This document shows, in pieces, positions 17,213 through 26,626 of a stretch of 64,000 nucleotides of DNA. Made by a program: the position numbers and the translations under genes. Below the pieces are notes generated by a model. The model saw only the letters and a list, made by a program, of their open reading frames with translations, did no database searches and had not been told where the DNA came from. This DNA comes from Leifsonia sp. SCN 70-46 (GTDB lineage Bacteria > Actinomycetota > Actinomycetes > Actinomycetales > Microbacteriaceae): positions 557,559-621,558 of the forward strand of contig MEFY01000002.1 in assembly GCA_001725325.1 (NCBI GenBank), in the 5' to 3' direction. Each line of letters opens with the position of its first letter. Within the stretch, counting starts at the first letter, position 1.

Positions 17213-18210
17213 TGTCCGTCCCTCGCTTCAACGAGTCGTCTCGCCTGTCTGAGGGCGAGCACGCGGTCGAGCACGATCGCGCCGATGATGAGCGCGCCGA
17301 CGACGGCCCGCTGCCAGAAGTCCTGCACGCCGAGGATGGGCAGTGCACGGTTGATCGTGAAGAGCAGGTAGGCGCCGATCGCTGCTCCCCACACCGACCC
17401 GCTGCCGCCGAAGATGGCGACACCGCCGATCACCGCGGCGCCCACGGCCTGCAGCTCGAAGCCGTTGCCGGCCTGCGAGTTGACCGTGCCGTAGCGGGCC
17501 GCGTAGAGCACCCCCGCGAGGCCCGCGAGGGCTCCGCACAGGATGAACGCGGCGAGCACGCGCTGGGTGACCTTGAGGCCGTAGAGGTTGGCCGCGGCCG
17601 GGTCAGACCCGATCGCGTAGAGCTCGCGGCCGCCGCGCTGGTTGCGCAGGTACCAGGCCGCGGCGACGAGCACGACGACGGCGATGATCGTGAGGATGGG
17701 GACGAACAGCACCTGCCCGGTGCCGAGGGAGAGGAACTCCTTGGGCATGTCGCTCGAGTTGATGCGGTCGCTGCCCGTCCACAGCACGTTGATGCCGCGG
17801 TAGGCGTAGAGCGTGCCGAGGGTGATGACGAGCGCCGGCACCTTCGCGAACGCGACGAGCGCGCCATTGATCAGCCCCAGAAGTCCGCCCGCGACGATGC
17901 CGATCGCGAAGACCGCGATGACGGGGATGCCCGGCACGTCGATGAACAGCCGGCCGGTGAGGTACGCCGTGAGGCCCAGCACCGACCCGACCGAAAGGTC
18001 GACGTTGCGCGTGATGATGACGATGGCCTGGCCGACCGCGACGAGCAGCAGGATCGACGGGGTGAGCAGCAGGTCGCGGAAGCCGTCGGAGCTGAACAGG
18101 AAGTTGGGGTTCTTGACCGTCGCCGCGACGATGACGAGCACGAGCGCGAGCAGGATGCCCGTCTCCCGGGCCGTGACGAAGGAGCGCAGGCCGTGCGTGA
18201 ATGCGTTCAT
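17209..18210 (-). CDS. rhaP: Rhamnose-type ABC transporter permease (first)
   Basis: 333 aa, RbsC/AraH family, with [37 protein letters not shown] and [18 protein letters not shown]. The ATG has CCAGGAGGTGG ahead of it and overlaps the ATPase stop as ATGA. It works with the ATPase at 18207 and permease at 16157. Confidence 0.82.
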   Translation of the reverse strand: MNAFTHGLRSFVTARETGILLALVLVIVAATVKNPNFLFSSDGFRDLLLTPSILLLVAVGQAIVIITRNVDLSVGSVLGLTAYLTGRLFIDVPGIPVIAVFAIGIVAGGLLGLINGALVAFAKVPALVITLGTLYAYRGINVLWTGSDRINSSDMPKEFLSLGTGQVLFVPILTIIAVVVLVAAAWYLRNQRGGRELYAIGSDPAAANLYGLKVTQRVLAAFILCGALAGLAGVLYAARYGTVNSQAGNGFELQAVGAAVIGGVAIFGGSGSVWGAAIGAYLLFTINRALPILGVQDFWQRAVVGALIIGAIVLDRVLALRQARRLVEARDGQ

Positions 18211-19730
18211 CGGGCCACCTCCTGGGCCGCGTGGGTCGCAGCGAACATGACGCTCTCGGCAGTCGCGTCCGCCCGGGAGATCTCGGCGGTGATGTACCCC
18301 TCGCGCACGACGAGCACACGGTCGGCCATGCCGAGCACCTCGGGCAGCTCCGACGAGATCATGAGGATCGCGAGGCCCTGGCCCGCGAGCTGCGACAGCA
18401 GGCGGTGCACCTCCGACTTGGTGCCGACGTCGATGCCGCGCGTGGGCTCGTCGACGATGAGCACGCGCGGGTTCGTGGCGAGCCACTTCGCGAGCACGAC
18501 CTTCTGCTGGTTGCCGCCCGACAGGGTGCCGACCTCGGTGTCGAGCGACGCCGTCTTCACCTCGAGGCGGCCCGCCCACTCGCGCGCCGCGGCGTTCTCG
18601 GGGCGGGCAAACAGGAGGCCGAACCTCGTGAGCTTGTCGCGGATGGCCATCGTCGCGTTGCGCGCGACCGACGTGTCGAGCACGAGGCCCTGACGGCGGC
18701 GGTCCTCGGGCACGAGTGCGAGGCCGAGGCGCATGGCGGCGGAGGGGCTCCGGCGCGGCACGGGCACACCGGCCACGGTCACCGAGCCGGAGCTGTAGGG
18801 GTCGACGCCGAAGACGGCGCGGGCGATCTCGCTGCGTCCCGCGCCCACGAGCCCGGCGAGGGCGACGATCTCGCCCGCCTTGACCGTGAACGAGACGTCG
18901 TGGAACACGCCGGCCTCCGTGAGGCCCTCGACCACGAGCACGTCGTCGCCGATCACCGCCTCCTCCTTCGGGAAGAGCGCGGAGACATCCCGGCCCACCA
19001 TCTGGCGCACGATCTGATCGACCGTCGTGTCGGCGATGGGGCTCGTCGCGATGTAGGCGCCGTCGCGCATGACCGTGACGGTGTCGCACAGGTCGAACAC
19101 CTCGTCGAACCGGTGCGAGATGAAGAGCAGCGCGCGGCCCTCGTCGCGCAGGCTGCGCGCGACCGTGAAGAGGCGCTCGACCTCGACGCCGCTCAGGGCG
19201 GCTGTCGGCTCGTCCATCACGAGCACCTTGGCGTCGAGCGAGATGGCCTTGGCGATCTCGATGATCTGCTGGTCGGCGATCGAGAGGCCGAGCGTCGGCC
19301 GGTCGGGGTCGATGCGCACGCCCAGGCGGGCGAACAGGCCGAGGGCCTCCTCGCGCATGCGCTTGCGGTCGATGCGGCCGAGCGACTTCGTGGGCTGGCG
19401 GCCCATGAAGATGTTCTCGGTGACCGAGAGGTCGGGGAAGAGCGTGGGCTCCTGGTAGATGACGGCGATGCCGGCCGCCTTCGACTGGGCGGTGGACGTG
19501 AAGTCGACGCTCTCGCCCTCGAGCAGGAACTCGCCCGCGTCGCGCTGGTAGAGGCCGGCGATGATCTTGACGAGCGTCGACTTGCCCGCGCCATTCTCGC
19601 CGACGAGGGCGTGGATCGAGCCGGGCCGCAGCACGAGGGTGCCGTTCGTGAGCGCGATCACGGCACCGAACGCCTTGGCGATCCGGGAGAGCTCGAGCGC
19701 GGCTGTGGGCGCCTCGGTGCTTGTCGACAT
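18207..19730 (-). CDS. rhaT: Rhamnose-type ABC transporter ATP-binding protein, two ATPase domains
   Basis: 507 aa, RbsA/MglA architecture. Domain 1 has Walker [10 protein letters not shown] at residues 44-52 and Walker [12 protein letters not shown]. Domain 2 carries the typical degenerate loop [15 protein letters not shown], signature LSGGNQQKV and Walker [13 protein letters not shown]. It energises import through the two permeases that follow. AGAGG precedes the ATG. It is the first gene of the operon, behind a promoter (19799-19827) and a perfect palindromic operator (19769-19786). Confidence 0.85.
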   Translation of the reverse strand: MSTSTEAPTAALELSRIAKAFGAVIALTNGTLVLRPGSIHALVGENGAGKSTLVKIIAGLYQRDAGEFLLEGESVDFTSTAQSKAAGIAVIYQEPTLFPDLSVTENIFMGRQPTKSLGRIDRKRMREEALGLFARLGVRIDPDRPTLGLSIADQQIIEIAKAISLDAKVLVMDEPTAALSGVEVERLFTVARSLRDEGRALLFISHRFDEVFDLCDTVTVMRDGAYIATSPIADTTVDQIVRQMVGRDVSALFPKEEAVIGDDVLVVEGLTEAGVFHDVSFTVKAGEIVALAGLVGAGRSEIARAVFGVDPYSSGSVTVAGVPVPRRSPSAAMRLGLALVPEDRRRQGLVLDTSVARNATMAIRDKLTRFGLLFARPENAAAREWAGRLEVKTASLDTEVGTLSGGNQQKVVLAKWLATNPRVLIVDEPTRGIDVGTKSEVHRLLSQLAGQGLAILMISSELPEVLGMADRVLVVREGYITAEISRADATAESVMFAATHAAQEVAR

Positions 19731-19768
19731 CGTCGTCTACCTCTGGTGTGAGTGATCGTGCTGAACGT

Positions 19769-19786
19769 ACCTGAATCGATTCAGGT
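19769..19786. promoter_or_regulatory. Perfect 18-bp LacI-type operator of the rhamnose importer operon
   Basis: ACCTGAATCGATTCAGGT reads the same on both strands. It lies 39 bp before the rhaT start and directly downstream of the predicted +1. Its half-site (CTGAATC) resembles the site before rhaM more than the TTGAAAC sites at 335-9567. Confidence 0.75.
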
Positions 19787-19798
19787 GGGTGTTCAGAC

Positions 19799-19827
19799 AC
19801 AGTAGGTGCGATGCGCGGCGGCGTCAA
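19799..19827 (-). promoter_or_regulatory. Promoter of the rhamnose importer operon
   Basis: On the minus strand TTGACG (19827-19822) and TACTGT (19804-19799) are 17 bp apart; +1 falls near 19792, and the operator covers about +6 to +23. Confidence 0.65.
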
Positions 19828-19860
19828 GTCCCGCGGCGAACGCGCCGCGCCGGCGCTTGT

Positions 19861-19888
19861 CGCGGCCGCGGGCGTACGTACGGCCGCG
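19861..19888 (-). terminator. Terminator-like hairpin after lacI paralogue 3
   Basis: CGCGGCCG (19861-19868) and CGGCCGCG (19881-19888) pair perfectly with a 12-nt loop. It lies downstream of the leftward lacI and upstream of the rhaT promoter, so it would insulate the two. The 235 bp between these genes otherwise hold only the rhaT promoter and operator. Confidence 0.5.
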
Positions 19889-19965
19889 CGCGCCACAAAC
19901 CCCGTCGCGGCTCGGCCGGGCGTGCGCAACCGCTCGGATGGTCCCGCCCCCGAAGCCGCGCGCAG

Positions 19966-20973
19966 CTAGCGCGTCGACTCGCGCACGACGAGCTCGGGCT
20001 GGAACTCCACCTGCCGCGGCGCGATGTCCGGGTCGGCGGCCTCGTCGAGCAGGAGCTGCACGGCCGTCGCGCCGATGAGCGCGCTCGGCTGCCGGATCGA
20101 CGAGAGCGGCACGACGGCGGCGGACGCGAAGTCGATGTCGTCGTAGCCGATGAGCGCCATCTCGCCCGGGACCTCGACGCGCGAGCCCTGCATCATGAGC
20201 GCCTGCAGGAGGCCCATCGAGACGAGGTCGTTGGCGGCGAAGACGGCGTCCGGCCGCTCGGCGGGCGGGCGGGCGGCGAGCGCCGTGCCGGCGGCGCGGC
20301 CCTCGAGCACCGTGAGGCCGCCGATCTCGACGACCTCGAGCGTCGCGCCCGGATGCGCGGCGACGGCCCGGCGCGCACCCTCGAGCCGGTCGGCGACCTG
20401 GCGGATGGCGAACGGTCCGCCCACGAACGCGATGCGGCGGCGGCCCTGCGCGAGCAGGTGCTCGGCGGCGAGGGTGCCGCCCGCGATGTCGTCGACGGAG
20501 ACGGAGCTGAACGAGGCATCCTCGCTCGTGCGGTCGACGAGCACGACGGGGATGCCGCGCGACCGCAGCGAGTGCAGGCGCGGGGTGATGTCGGCGTACG
20601 GCGAGATGAGGATGCCGTGCACGCGCTGCTCCTCGAACAGGTCGAGGTAGGTGGACTCGCGCGCGGTGCTCTCGTCGCTGTTGCCCAGGGTGACGGCCAG
20701 GCCCGCGTCGGCGGCGGCATCCTCCGCCCCCCGCGCGACGTCGGTGAAGAACGGGTTGCGCACGTCGAGCACCACGAGGCCGATGGTCTTGCTGCGGCCG
20801 ACGCGCAGCTGGCGCGCTGCGTCGTTGCGGATGAAGCCGAGCTCCTCGATCGCGGCGCGCACGCGCACGACGGTCGCGGCGGCGACCTTGTCCGGATGGT
20901 TCATGACGTTGGAGACGGTGCCGACCGAGACTCCGGCGTGCTGGGCGACGTCGCGCACGCTCACTGTGGTCAT
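19966..20973 (-). CDS. LacI-family transcriptional repressor (paralogue 3), probable rhamnose regulator
   Basis: 335 aa with HTH VRDVAQHAGVSVGTVSNVMN and sensor-domain sequence RIAFVGGPFAIRQVADRLEG. It is divergent from rhaM with 74 bp between starts and lies between the rhamnose importer and catabolic operons, so it is the best candidate for the palindromes at 19769 and 21016. ATG 20973 is taken; a TTG three codons earlier is possible, and no strong ribosome site is seen for either. Confidence 0.92.
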   Translation of the reverse strand: MTTVSVRDVAQHAGVSVGTVSNVMNHPDKVAAATVVRVRAAIEELGFIRNDAARQLRVGRSKTIGLVVLDVRNPFFTDVARGAEDAAADAGLAVTLGNSDESTARESTYLDLFEEQRVHGILISPYADITPRLHSLRSRGIPVVLVDRTSEDASFSSVSVDDIAGGTLAAEHLLAQGRRRIAFVGGPFAIRQVADRLEGARRAVAAHPGATLEVVEIGGLTVLEGRAAGTALAARPPAERPDAVFAANDLVSMGLLQALMMQGSRVEVPGEMALIGYDDIDFASAAVVPLSSIRQPSALIGATAVQLLLDEAADPDIAPRQVEFQPELVVRESTR

Positions 20974-20975
20974 GG

Positions 20976-21004
20976 TTGCCAAGTGTGCCAGAAGGTGGTT
21001 ATCC
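20976..21004 (+). promoter_or_regulatory. Promoter of the rhamnose catabolic operon
   Basis: TTGCCA (20976-20981) and TTATCC (20999-21004) with 17-bp spacing. +1 would fall near 21011, immediately before the operator at 21016. Confidence 0.45.
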
Positions 21005-21015
21005 TCGGTCGCGAG

Positions 21016-21029
21016 TTAAAACGATTCAA
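21016..21029. promoter_or_regulatory. LacI-type operator before rhaM
   Basis: TTAAAACGATTCAA, imperfect palindrome centred on CG, 18 bp before the rhaM start. The right half (GATTCAA) matches the importer operator at 19769. Confidence 0.6.
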
Positions 21030-21047
21030 CGACGAAAGGCGGCGACC

Positions 21048-21383
21048 GTGGAGCGTGTGTGCTTCCAGCTCCAGGTGGTGCCGGACCGCATCGTGGAGTA
21101 CGTCGAGCGCCATGCCGCGGTCTGGCCGGAGATGCTGCAGGCGATAGCCGACTCCGGCCGCAGCAACTACTCGCTCTTCCTGCGTGACGACGGCCTGCTC
21201 GTGGGCTACTACGAGACCGAGGATGACGCCGCATCCCAGGCCGCGCTCGAGGCCGACCCGCGCACTGCCGCGTGGGAGGCCGAGATGGCCGGCTTCTTCG
21301 TCGCCCTCGGGGGCCGCCCCGACCAGAGCTCCCTCCGTCTCACGGAGATCTTCAACCTCGAGAACCAAAGGACAGCACCGTGA
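21048..21383 (+). CDS. rhaM: L-rhamnose mutarotase
   Basis: 111 aa, close to the usual 104. It interconverts alpha- and beta-L-rhamnopyranose so that the isomerase receives its preferred anomer. From the GTG at 21048, His22 falls at the position of the catalytic histidine of E. coli RhaM, in VERHAAVWPEML. The GTG has GAAAGG upstream; the frame stays open further 5' but runs back through the operator. First gene of the catabolic operon; its stop overlaps the rhaI start (GTGA). Confidence 0.92.
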   Translation: MERVCFQLQVVPDRIVEYVERHAAVWPEMLQAIADSGRSNYSLFLRDDGLLVGYYETEDDAASQAALEADPRTAAWEAEMAGFFVALGGRPDQSSLRLTEIFNLENQRTAP

Positions 21384-22549
21384 CCCTCACCTTCGACCAG
21401 ATCGCCCCGCGCCTCGCGGAGCAGGCGATCGAGCTGCCCTCGTGGGCGTTCGGCAACTCCGGCACGCGCTTCAAGGTGTTCGGCACGCCCGGAACCCCGC
21501 GCACGCCGCAGGAGAAGATCGCCGACGCCGCGCAGGTGAACAAGTACACGCTGCTGTCGCCGAGCGTCGCCCTGCACATCCCGTGGGACAGGGTCGACGA
21601 CTACGCGGCCCTCTCGGCGTTCGCGCAGGACCACGGCGTGAAGCTCGGCACGGTCAACTCGAACACGTTCCAGGACGACGAGTACAAGTTCGGCTCGCTC
21701 ACCCACACCGACGCTTCGGTGCGCCAGCGCGCGATCGACCACCACTTCGAGTGCATCGACATCATGCACGCCACGGGCTCGCGCGACCTGAAGATCTGGC
21801 TCGCCGACGGCACGAACTACCCGGGCCAGGGCGACATCCGCGGCCGCCAGGACCGCCTCGCCGACTCGCTGCAGAAGATCTACGACCGCACGGCCGAGAA
21901 CCAGCGCCTCGTGCTCGAGTACAAGTTCTTCGAGCCTGCGTTCTACCACACCGACGTGCCGGACTGGGGCACGAGCTACGCCCAGGTCGCCGCCCTCGGC
22001 GACCGCGCCCTCGTGTGCCTCGACACCGGCCACCACGCGCCGGGCACCAACATCGAGTTCATCGTCATGCAGCTGCTGCGCCTCGGCAAGCTCGGCTCGT
22101 TCGACTTCAACTCGCGCTTCTACGCCGACGACGACCTCATCGTGGGTGCCGCAGACCCGTTCCAGCTGTTCCGCATCCTCTTCGAGGTCGTGCGCGGCGG
22201 CGGCTACGGCACCGACGGCGACGTCGCGTTCATGCTCGACCAGTGCCACAACGTCGAGGACAAGATCCCCGGCCAGATCCGCTCCGTGCTCAACGTGCAG
22301 GAGATGACCGCGCGCGCCCTGCTCGTCGACCGCGAGGCCCTCGCCGCCGCACAGGACGCGGGCGACGTGCTCGGCGCCAACGGCATCCTCATGGACGCGT
22401 TCTACACCGACGTCCGCCCCGACCTCGCCGCGTGGCGCGAGTCGCGCGGCCTCGCGGGCGACCCCATGGCCGCCTACGCGGCGTCCGGCTACCAGCAGCA
22501 GATCGCGGCAGAGCGCGTCGGCGGCGTGCAGGCGGGATGGGGCGCATGA
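21380..22549 (+). CDS. rhaI: L-rhamnose isomerase, RhaI (Pseudomonas/Rhizobium) type
   Basis: 389 aa, xylose-isomerase-like TIM barrel. It converts L-rhamnose to L-rhamnulose using divalent metal. Metal- and substrate-binding stretches are visible: LEYKFFEPAFYHTDVPDWGT, VCLDTGHHAPGTNIEF and FDFNSRFYADDDL. This is the RhaI lineage rather than the E. coli RhaA lineage. GTG 21380 overlaps the rhaM stop and has AAAGGA upstream. Confidence 0.92.
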   Translation: MTLTFDQIAPRLAEQAIELPSWAFGNSGTRFKVFGTPGTPRTPQEKIADAAQVNKYTLLSPSVALHIPWDRVDDYAALSAFAQDHGVKLGTVNSNTFQDDEYKFGSLTHTDASVRQRAIDHHFECIDIMHATGSRDLKIWLADGTNYPGQGDIRGRQDRLADSLQKIYDRTAENQRLVLEYKFFEPAFYHTDVPDWGTSYAQVAALGDRALVCLDTGHHAPGTNIEFIVMQLLRLGKLGSFDFNSRFYADDDLIVGAADPFQLFRILFEVVRGGGYGTDGDVAFMLDQCHNVEDKIPGQIRSVLNVQEMTARALLVDREALAAAQDAGDVLGANGILMDAFYTDVRPDLAAWRESRGLAGDPMAAYAASGYQQQIAAERVGGVQAGWGA

Positions 22550-24579
22550 GCGACACCGCCAAGGAGCTCGTCGCCCGCTCCCACCGCCTGGGCTCCGACC
22601 CGCGCGTGACCAACTACGCGGGCGGCAACACGTCGGCGAAGGGGACCGAGACCGACCCCGTCACGGGCGAGCCGGTCGAGCTGCTCTACGTGAAGGGATC
22701 CGGCGGAGACCTCGGCACCCTCACCGAGGCGGGCCTCGCCGTACTCCGCGTGGACCGCCTGCGCGCCCTCGTGAACGTCTACCCCGGCGTCGACCGCGAG
22801 GACGAGATGGTCGCCGCGTTCGACTACGCCCTGCACGGCAAGGGCGGCGCGGCCCCCTCCATCGACACGGCCATGCACGGCCTCGTCGACGCGGCGCACG
22901 TCGACCACCTGCATCCTGATTCGGGCATCGCGTTCGCGACGGCCAAGGACGGCGAGAAGCTCACGAAGAAGGCGTTCGGCGACAAGGTCGTGTGGGTGCC
23001 ATGGCGCCGCCCCGGCTTCCAGCTCGGCCTCGACATCGCCGCCATCAAGGCGGCCAACCCGGACGCGATCGGCTGCATACTGGGCGGCCACGGCATCACG
23101 GCGTGGGGCGCCACGTCGAAGGAGGCCGAGAGGAACAGCCTCTGGATCATCAAGACCGCCGAGGAGTACATCGCCGCCACGGGCAAGAAGCTGCCGTTCG
23201 GCAAGCCCGTCGCGAAGAACGCGGCGCTGCCCGTGGCCGAGCGGCGCGCGAAGGCCGCGGCCCTCGCCGCGACGATCCGCGGGATCGCGAGCCACGACCG
23301 GCCCATGGTCGGGCACTTCACCGACTCCGACGTCGTGCTCGACTTCCTGGCCTCGGCGAACGCCCCCAGGCTCGCGGCCCTGGGCACGAGCTGCCCCGAC
23401 CACTTCCTGCGGACGAAGGTCAAGCCGCTCATCCTCGATCTGCCCGCCAACGCGCCGGTCGACAAGGTCAAGGCGCGCCTCGCGGAGCTGCACGAGGCCT
23501 ACCGCAAGGACTACACGGCGTACTACGACAAGCACGCGGTCGCCGACTCCCCCGCCATCCGCGGCGCCGACCCGCTCATCGTGCTCGTGCCGGGCGTGGG
23601 CATGTTCAGCTACGGCGCGAACAAGCAGACGGCGCGCGTCGCGGGCGAGTTCTACGTCAACGCCATCAACGTCATGCGCGGCGCCGAGGCCATCTCGAGC
23701 TACAGCCCCATCAGCGACGCGGAGAAGTTCCGCATCGAGTACTGGGCGCTCGAGGAGGCGAAGCTGCAGAGGATGCCCAAGCCCAAGTCGCACGCGACCC
23801 GCATCGCCCTCGTCACGGGTGCGGCCTCGGGCATCGGCAAGGCCATCGCCACGCGCCTCGCCGCCGACGGAGCCTGCGTCGTCATCGCCGACCTCGACCT
23901 CGCCAAGGCGCAGGCCGCGGCCGCCGAGATCGGCGGCACCGACGTGGCCGTGGGCCTCCAGGTGAACGTGACCGACGCCGCCGCGATCGAGGCCATGGTG
24001 CAGGACGCCCTGCTCGCCTTCGGCGGCCTCGACATCGTCGTCAACAACGCGGGCGTCTCGCTCTCCAAGCCCCTGCTCGAGACCACCGAGCAGGACTGGG
24101 ACTTCCAGCACGACATCATGGCCAAGGGATCGTTCCTCGTCTCGAAGGCGACGGCCCCCGTGCTCATCGAGCAGGGCATGGGCGGCGACGTCATCTACAT
24201 CTCGTCGAAGAACTCCGTGTTCGCCGGACCCAACAACATCGCCTACTCCGCGACGAAGGCCGACCAGGCGCACCAGGTGCGCCTGCTCGCGGTCGAGCTC
24301 GGCGAGCACGGCGTCAAGGTCAACGGCATCAACCCCGACGGCGTCGTGCGCGGCTCGGGCATCTTCGCCGCGGGCTGGGGCGCCAACCGCGCCAAGACCT
24401 ACGGCATCGACGAGCAGGACCTCGGCAAGTTCTACGCGCAGCGCACGATCCTCAAGCGCGAGGTGCTGCCGGAGAACGTCGCCAACGCGGTCTCGGTGCT
24501 CACCGGTCCCGACCTGAGCCACACGACGGGACTCCACATCCCCGTGGACGCCGGGGTCGCCGCCGCCTTCCTGCGATGA
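22546..24579 (+). CDS. rhaD: Bifunctional rhamnulose-1-phosphate aldolase/lactaldehyde dehydrogenase
   Basis: 677 aa fusion. The N-terminal half (about 1-420) is a class-II aldolase domain with the metal site HLHPDSG near residues 124-130. The C-terminal half (about 425-677) is a classical SDR with TGAASGIG, NNAG and the YSATK active site. The aldolase splits rhamnulose-1-phosphate into DHAP and L-lactaldehyde; the SDR oxidises lactaldehyde to lactate in the known RhaDE-type enzymes. The ATG overlaps the rhaI stop (ATGA). Confidence 0.92.
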   Translation: MSDTAKELVARSHRLGSDPRVTNYAGGNTSAKGTETDPVTGEPVELLYVKGSGGDLGTLTEAGLAVLRVDRLRALVNVYPGVDREDEMVAAFDYALHGKGGAAPSIDTAMHGLVDAAHVDHLHPDSGIAFATAKDGEKLTKKAFGDKVVWVPWRRPGFQLGLDIAAIKAANPDAIGCILGGHGITAWGATSKEAERNSLWIIKTAEEYIAATGKKLPFGKPVAKNAALPVAERRAKAAALAATIRGIASHDRPMVGHFTDSDVVLDFLASANAPRLAALGTSCPDHFLRTKVKPLILDLPANAPVDKVKARLAELHEAYRKDYTAYYDKHAVADSPAIRGADPLIVLVPGVGMFSYGANKQTARVAGEFYVNAINVMRGAEAISSYSPISDAEKFRIEYWALEEAKLQRMPKPKSHATRIALVTGAASGIGKAIATRLAADGACVVIADLDLAKAQAAAAEIGGTDVAVGLQVNVTDAAAIEAMVQDALLAFGGLDIVVNNAGVSLSKPLLETTEQDWDFQHDIMAKGSFLVSKATAPVLIEQGMGGDVIYISSKNSVFAGPNNIAYSATKADQAHQVRLLAVELGEHGVKVNGINPDGVVRGSGIFAAGWGANRAKTYGIDEQDLGKFYAQRTILKREVLPENVANAVSVLTGPDLSHTTGLHIPVDAGVAAAFLR

Positions 24580-25991
24580 GCACCGACGCGGTAGCCGCCG
24601 TCGACCTGGGCGCCACGAGCGGCCGGGTCATGCTGGGGCACGTCGGCCACAACGAGCTGAGCGTGCGCCCGGTCGCGCGGTTCCCCAACACGCCGGTTCG
24701 CACGGTCGACGGGCTGCACTGGAACATCCTCGAGCTCTACCGCTCCGTCGTCGCCGGCCTCGGCGCGGCGGTGCGGGAGGAGCCGTCGATCGCCTCCGTG
24801 GCCGTGGACTCGTGGGCCGTCGACTACGCCCTCATGCGCGGCGGCAGGATGCTCGGCACCCCGTACCACTACCGCGACGAGCGCAACGCCCCGGCGGTCG
24901 AGGCCACCCACGCCCTCGTCGGGCCGCAGGAGCTCTACGCCGCCAACGGCCTGCAGTTCCTACCGTTCAACACGCTCTACCAGCTCGCCGCCGACCGGGC
25001 GGCGGGCACGCTCGACCTCGCGGACGGGTTCCTGCTCATCCCAGACCTCATCAACTACTGGCTCACCGGCCGCCAGGTCGCCGAGCTCACCAACGCGTCG
25101 ACGACGGGCCTGCTCTCGGTCGCGACGGGCGAGTGGGACCACGCCCTCCTCGGCCGGCTCGGCCTTCCGCGCGCCGTGCTGCCCGAGCTCGTCGCGCCCG
25201 GCACCGCCCTCGGCGGGCTGCTGCCGTCGGTCGACGTGCCGTCGTCGATGACCGTGACCGCGGTCGGCTCGCACGACACCGCGTCGGCGGTCGTCGCAGT
25301 TCCCGCTACCGAGCCCGACTTCGCCTACATCTCGTGCGGCACGTGGGGCCTCGTGGGCGTCGAGCTCGAGCATCCCGTGCTCACCGAGGCGTCGCGCGCC
25401 GCGAACTTCACCAACGAGGGCGGCGTCGACGGGCGCGTGCGGTTCCTCCACAACGTCATGGGCCTGTGGATCCTGAGCGAGTCGGTGCGCGACTGGCAGC
25501 GCACCGACCCCGCCCTCGAGCTCGCGCCGCTGCTCGCCGCGGCGGCCGCGCTCGACACCCCCGTCGCCGTGTTCGACGCGGACGACCCCACGTTCCTGGC
25601 TCCGGGCGAGATGCCCGCACGCATAGCGGAGTGGTGCCGCGTCCATGGCGTGCCGGCCCCCCGGAGCCAGGCCGAGTTCGTGCGCAGCATCATCGAGAGC
25701 CTCGCGGAGGCGTTCGTGAAGGCAGTGCGCACGGCCGCGGAGCTCTCGGGCAAGCACGTGCGCGTCATCCACATCGTGGGCGGCGGCTCGCAGAACGAGC
25801 TGCTCTGCCAGCTCATCGCAGACCGCGCCGGGATGCCCGTGCTCGCCGGCCCCGTCGAGGCGACGGCCATCGGCAACGTGCTCGTGCAGGCGCGCGCGAA
25901 CGGCCTCGTAGACGGATCGCTCGAGGCGCTGCGCACGCTCGTGGCCGCGGCGTTCTCGCCGCGGCGGTACGTGCCCGCGACCCGTCTTTGA
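24576..25991 (+). CDS. rhaB: Rhamnulokinase
   Basis: 471 aa FGGY-family kinase. It phosphorylates L-rhamnulose at C1 with ATP, feeding the upstream aldolase. N-terminal phosphate loop VDLGATSGRVMLG (residues 9-21), VDSWAVDYALM, the sugar site GSHDTASAVVAVP and the C-terminal adenosine motif HIVGGGSQNELLCQLIAD are all present. The ATG overlaps the rhaD stop (ATGA). The order M-I-D-B gives a complete rhamnose pathway in one transcript. Confidence 0.94.
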   Translation: MSTDAVAAVDLGATSGRVMLGHVGHNELSVRPVARFPNTPVRTVDGLHWNILELYRSVVAGLGAAVREEPSIASVAVDSWAVDYALMRGGRMLGTPYHYRDERNAPAVEATHALVGPQELYAANGLQFLPFNTLYQLAADRAAGTLDLADGFLLIPDLINYWLTGRQVAELTNASTTGLLSVATGEWDHALLGRLGLPRAVLPELVAPGTALGGLLPSVDVPSSMTVTAVGSHDTASAVVAVPATEPDFAYISCGTWGLVGVELEHPVLTEASRAANFTNEGGVDGRVRFLHNVMGLWILSESVRDWQRTDPALELAPLLAAAAALDTPVAVFDADDPTFLAPGEMPARIAEWCRVHGVPAPRSQAEFVRSIIESLAEAFVKAVRTAAELSGKHVRVIHIVGGGSQNELLCQLIADRAGMPVLAGPVEATAIGNVLVQARANGLVDGSLEALRTLVAAAFSPRRYVPATRL

Positions 25992-26020
25992 TTGTCTAAC
26001 AATCTGCTAGATTGTCAGAC
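25991..26020. promoter_or_regulatory. Operator of the GntR/FCD regulator
   Basis: ATTGTCTAAC is repeated as ATTGTCAGAC exactly 20 bp further on, and the first copy is also the palindrome ATTGTCTAACAAT (25991-26003). TAGATT at 26008-26013 may be the -10. The site ends 3 bp before the regulator's ATG, which suggests autoregulation. Confidence 0.65.
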
Positions 26021-26023
26021 ACC

Positions 26024-26626
26024 ATGAGCCTCGAACCGACGACGGTCCGCCCGGACGCGATAGCCGAGCAGCTGCGCGCGAGCATCATCGCGCAGCAGGA
26101 TGCCCCGGGCTCAGCCGTCACAGAGTCCGCCGTCGCCGTCCGGTTCGGCGTGGCCCGGCCCACGGCGCGGCTCGCCATCGAGCGGCTCGTGTCTGAGGGC
26201 ATCCTGCGCCGCGAGCCCCATCAGGCGGCGCGCGTCCCCGTGCTCGGACCGGATGACATCCGCGACCTCTTCGAGGCGCGCGCGATCATCGAGTCCGCGG
26301 CAGTCGCCGCCCTCAGGAGCGTGCCCGTCGACGCGCGGCACTCGGGCGACTCCGCCGCCGACGACATCGCGTTCCACCGCGCCCTCGTCGCGGGGCAGCC
26401 CAACCAGCGCCTCACGCGAATGCACGACCTCCTGCTGGGCGAGATCGAGCTGTGCATCGGACAGGTGCATGCCGAGCAGCTCCTCAGCGCGACCGACGTG
26501 GCCGACCAGCACCAGCGCATCCTCGACGCCGTCATCGCCGGCGACGCGGAGGGCGCCGCCCGACTCGCGCGCGAGCATATCGAGCTCGCCCGCGACGCAC
26601 TCCTCGAAAGGACCTCCCGTGGTTAA
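26024..26626 (+). CDS. GntR family regulator, FCD (FadR) type, likely lactate-responsive
   Basis: 200 aa. N-terminal winged helix ([22 protein letters not shown]) and a C-terminal FCD domain with metal-ligand-like residues in [19 protein letters not shown] and REHIEL. FCD regulators next to lldD commonly sense lactate. The ATG at 26024 lies 32 bp after rhaB with no ribosome site, so the transcript may be nearly leaderless. Its stop overlaps the lldD start by 8 nt. Confidence 0.88.
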   Translation: MSLEPTTVRPDAIAEQLRASIIAQQDAPGSAVTESAVAVRFGVARPTARLAIERLVSEGILRREPHQAARVPVLGPDDIRDLFEARAIIESAAVAALRSVPVDARHSGDSAADDIAFHRALVAGQPNQRLTRMHDLLLGEIELCIGQVHAEQLLSATDVADQHQRILDAVIAGDAEGAARLAREHIELARDALLERTSRG

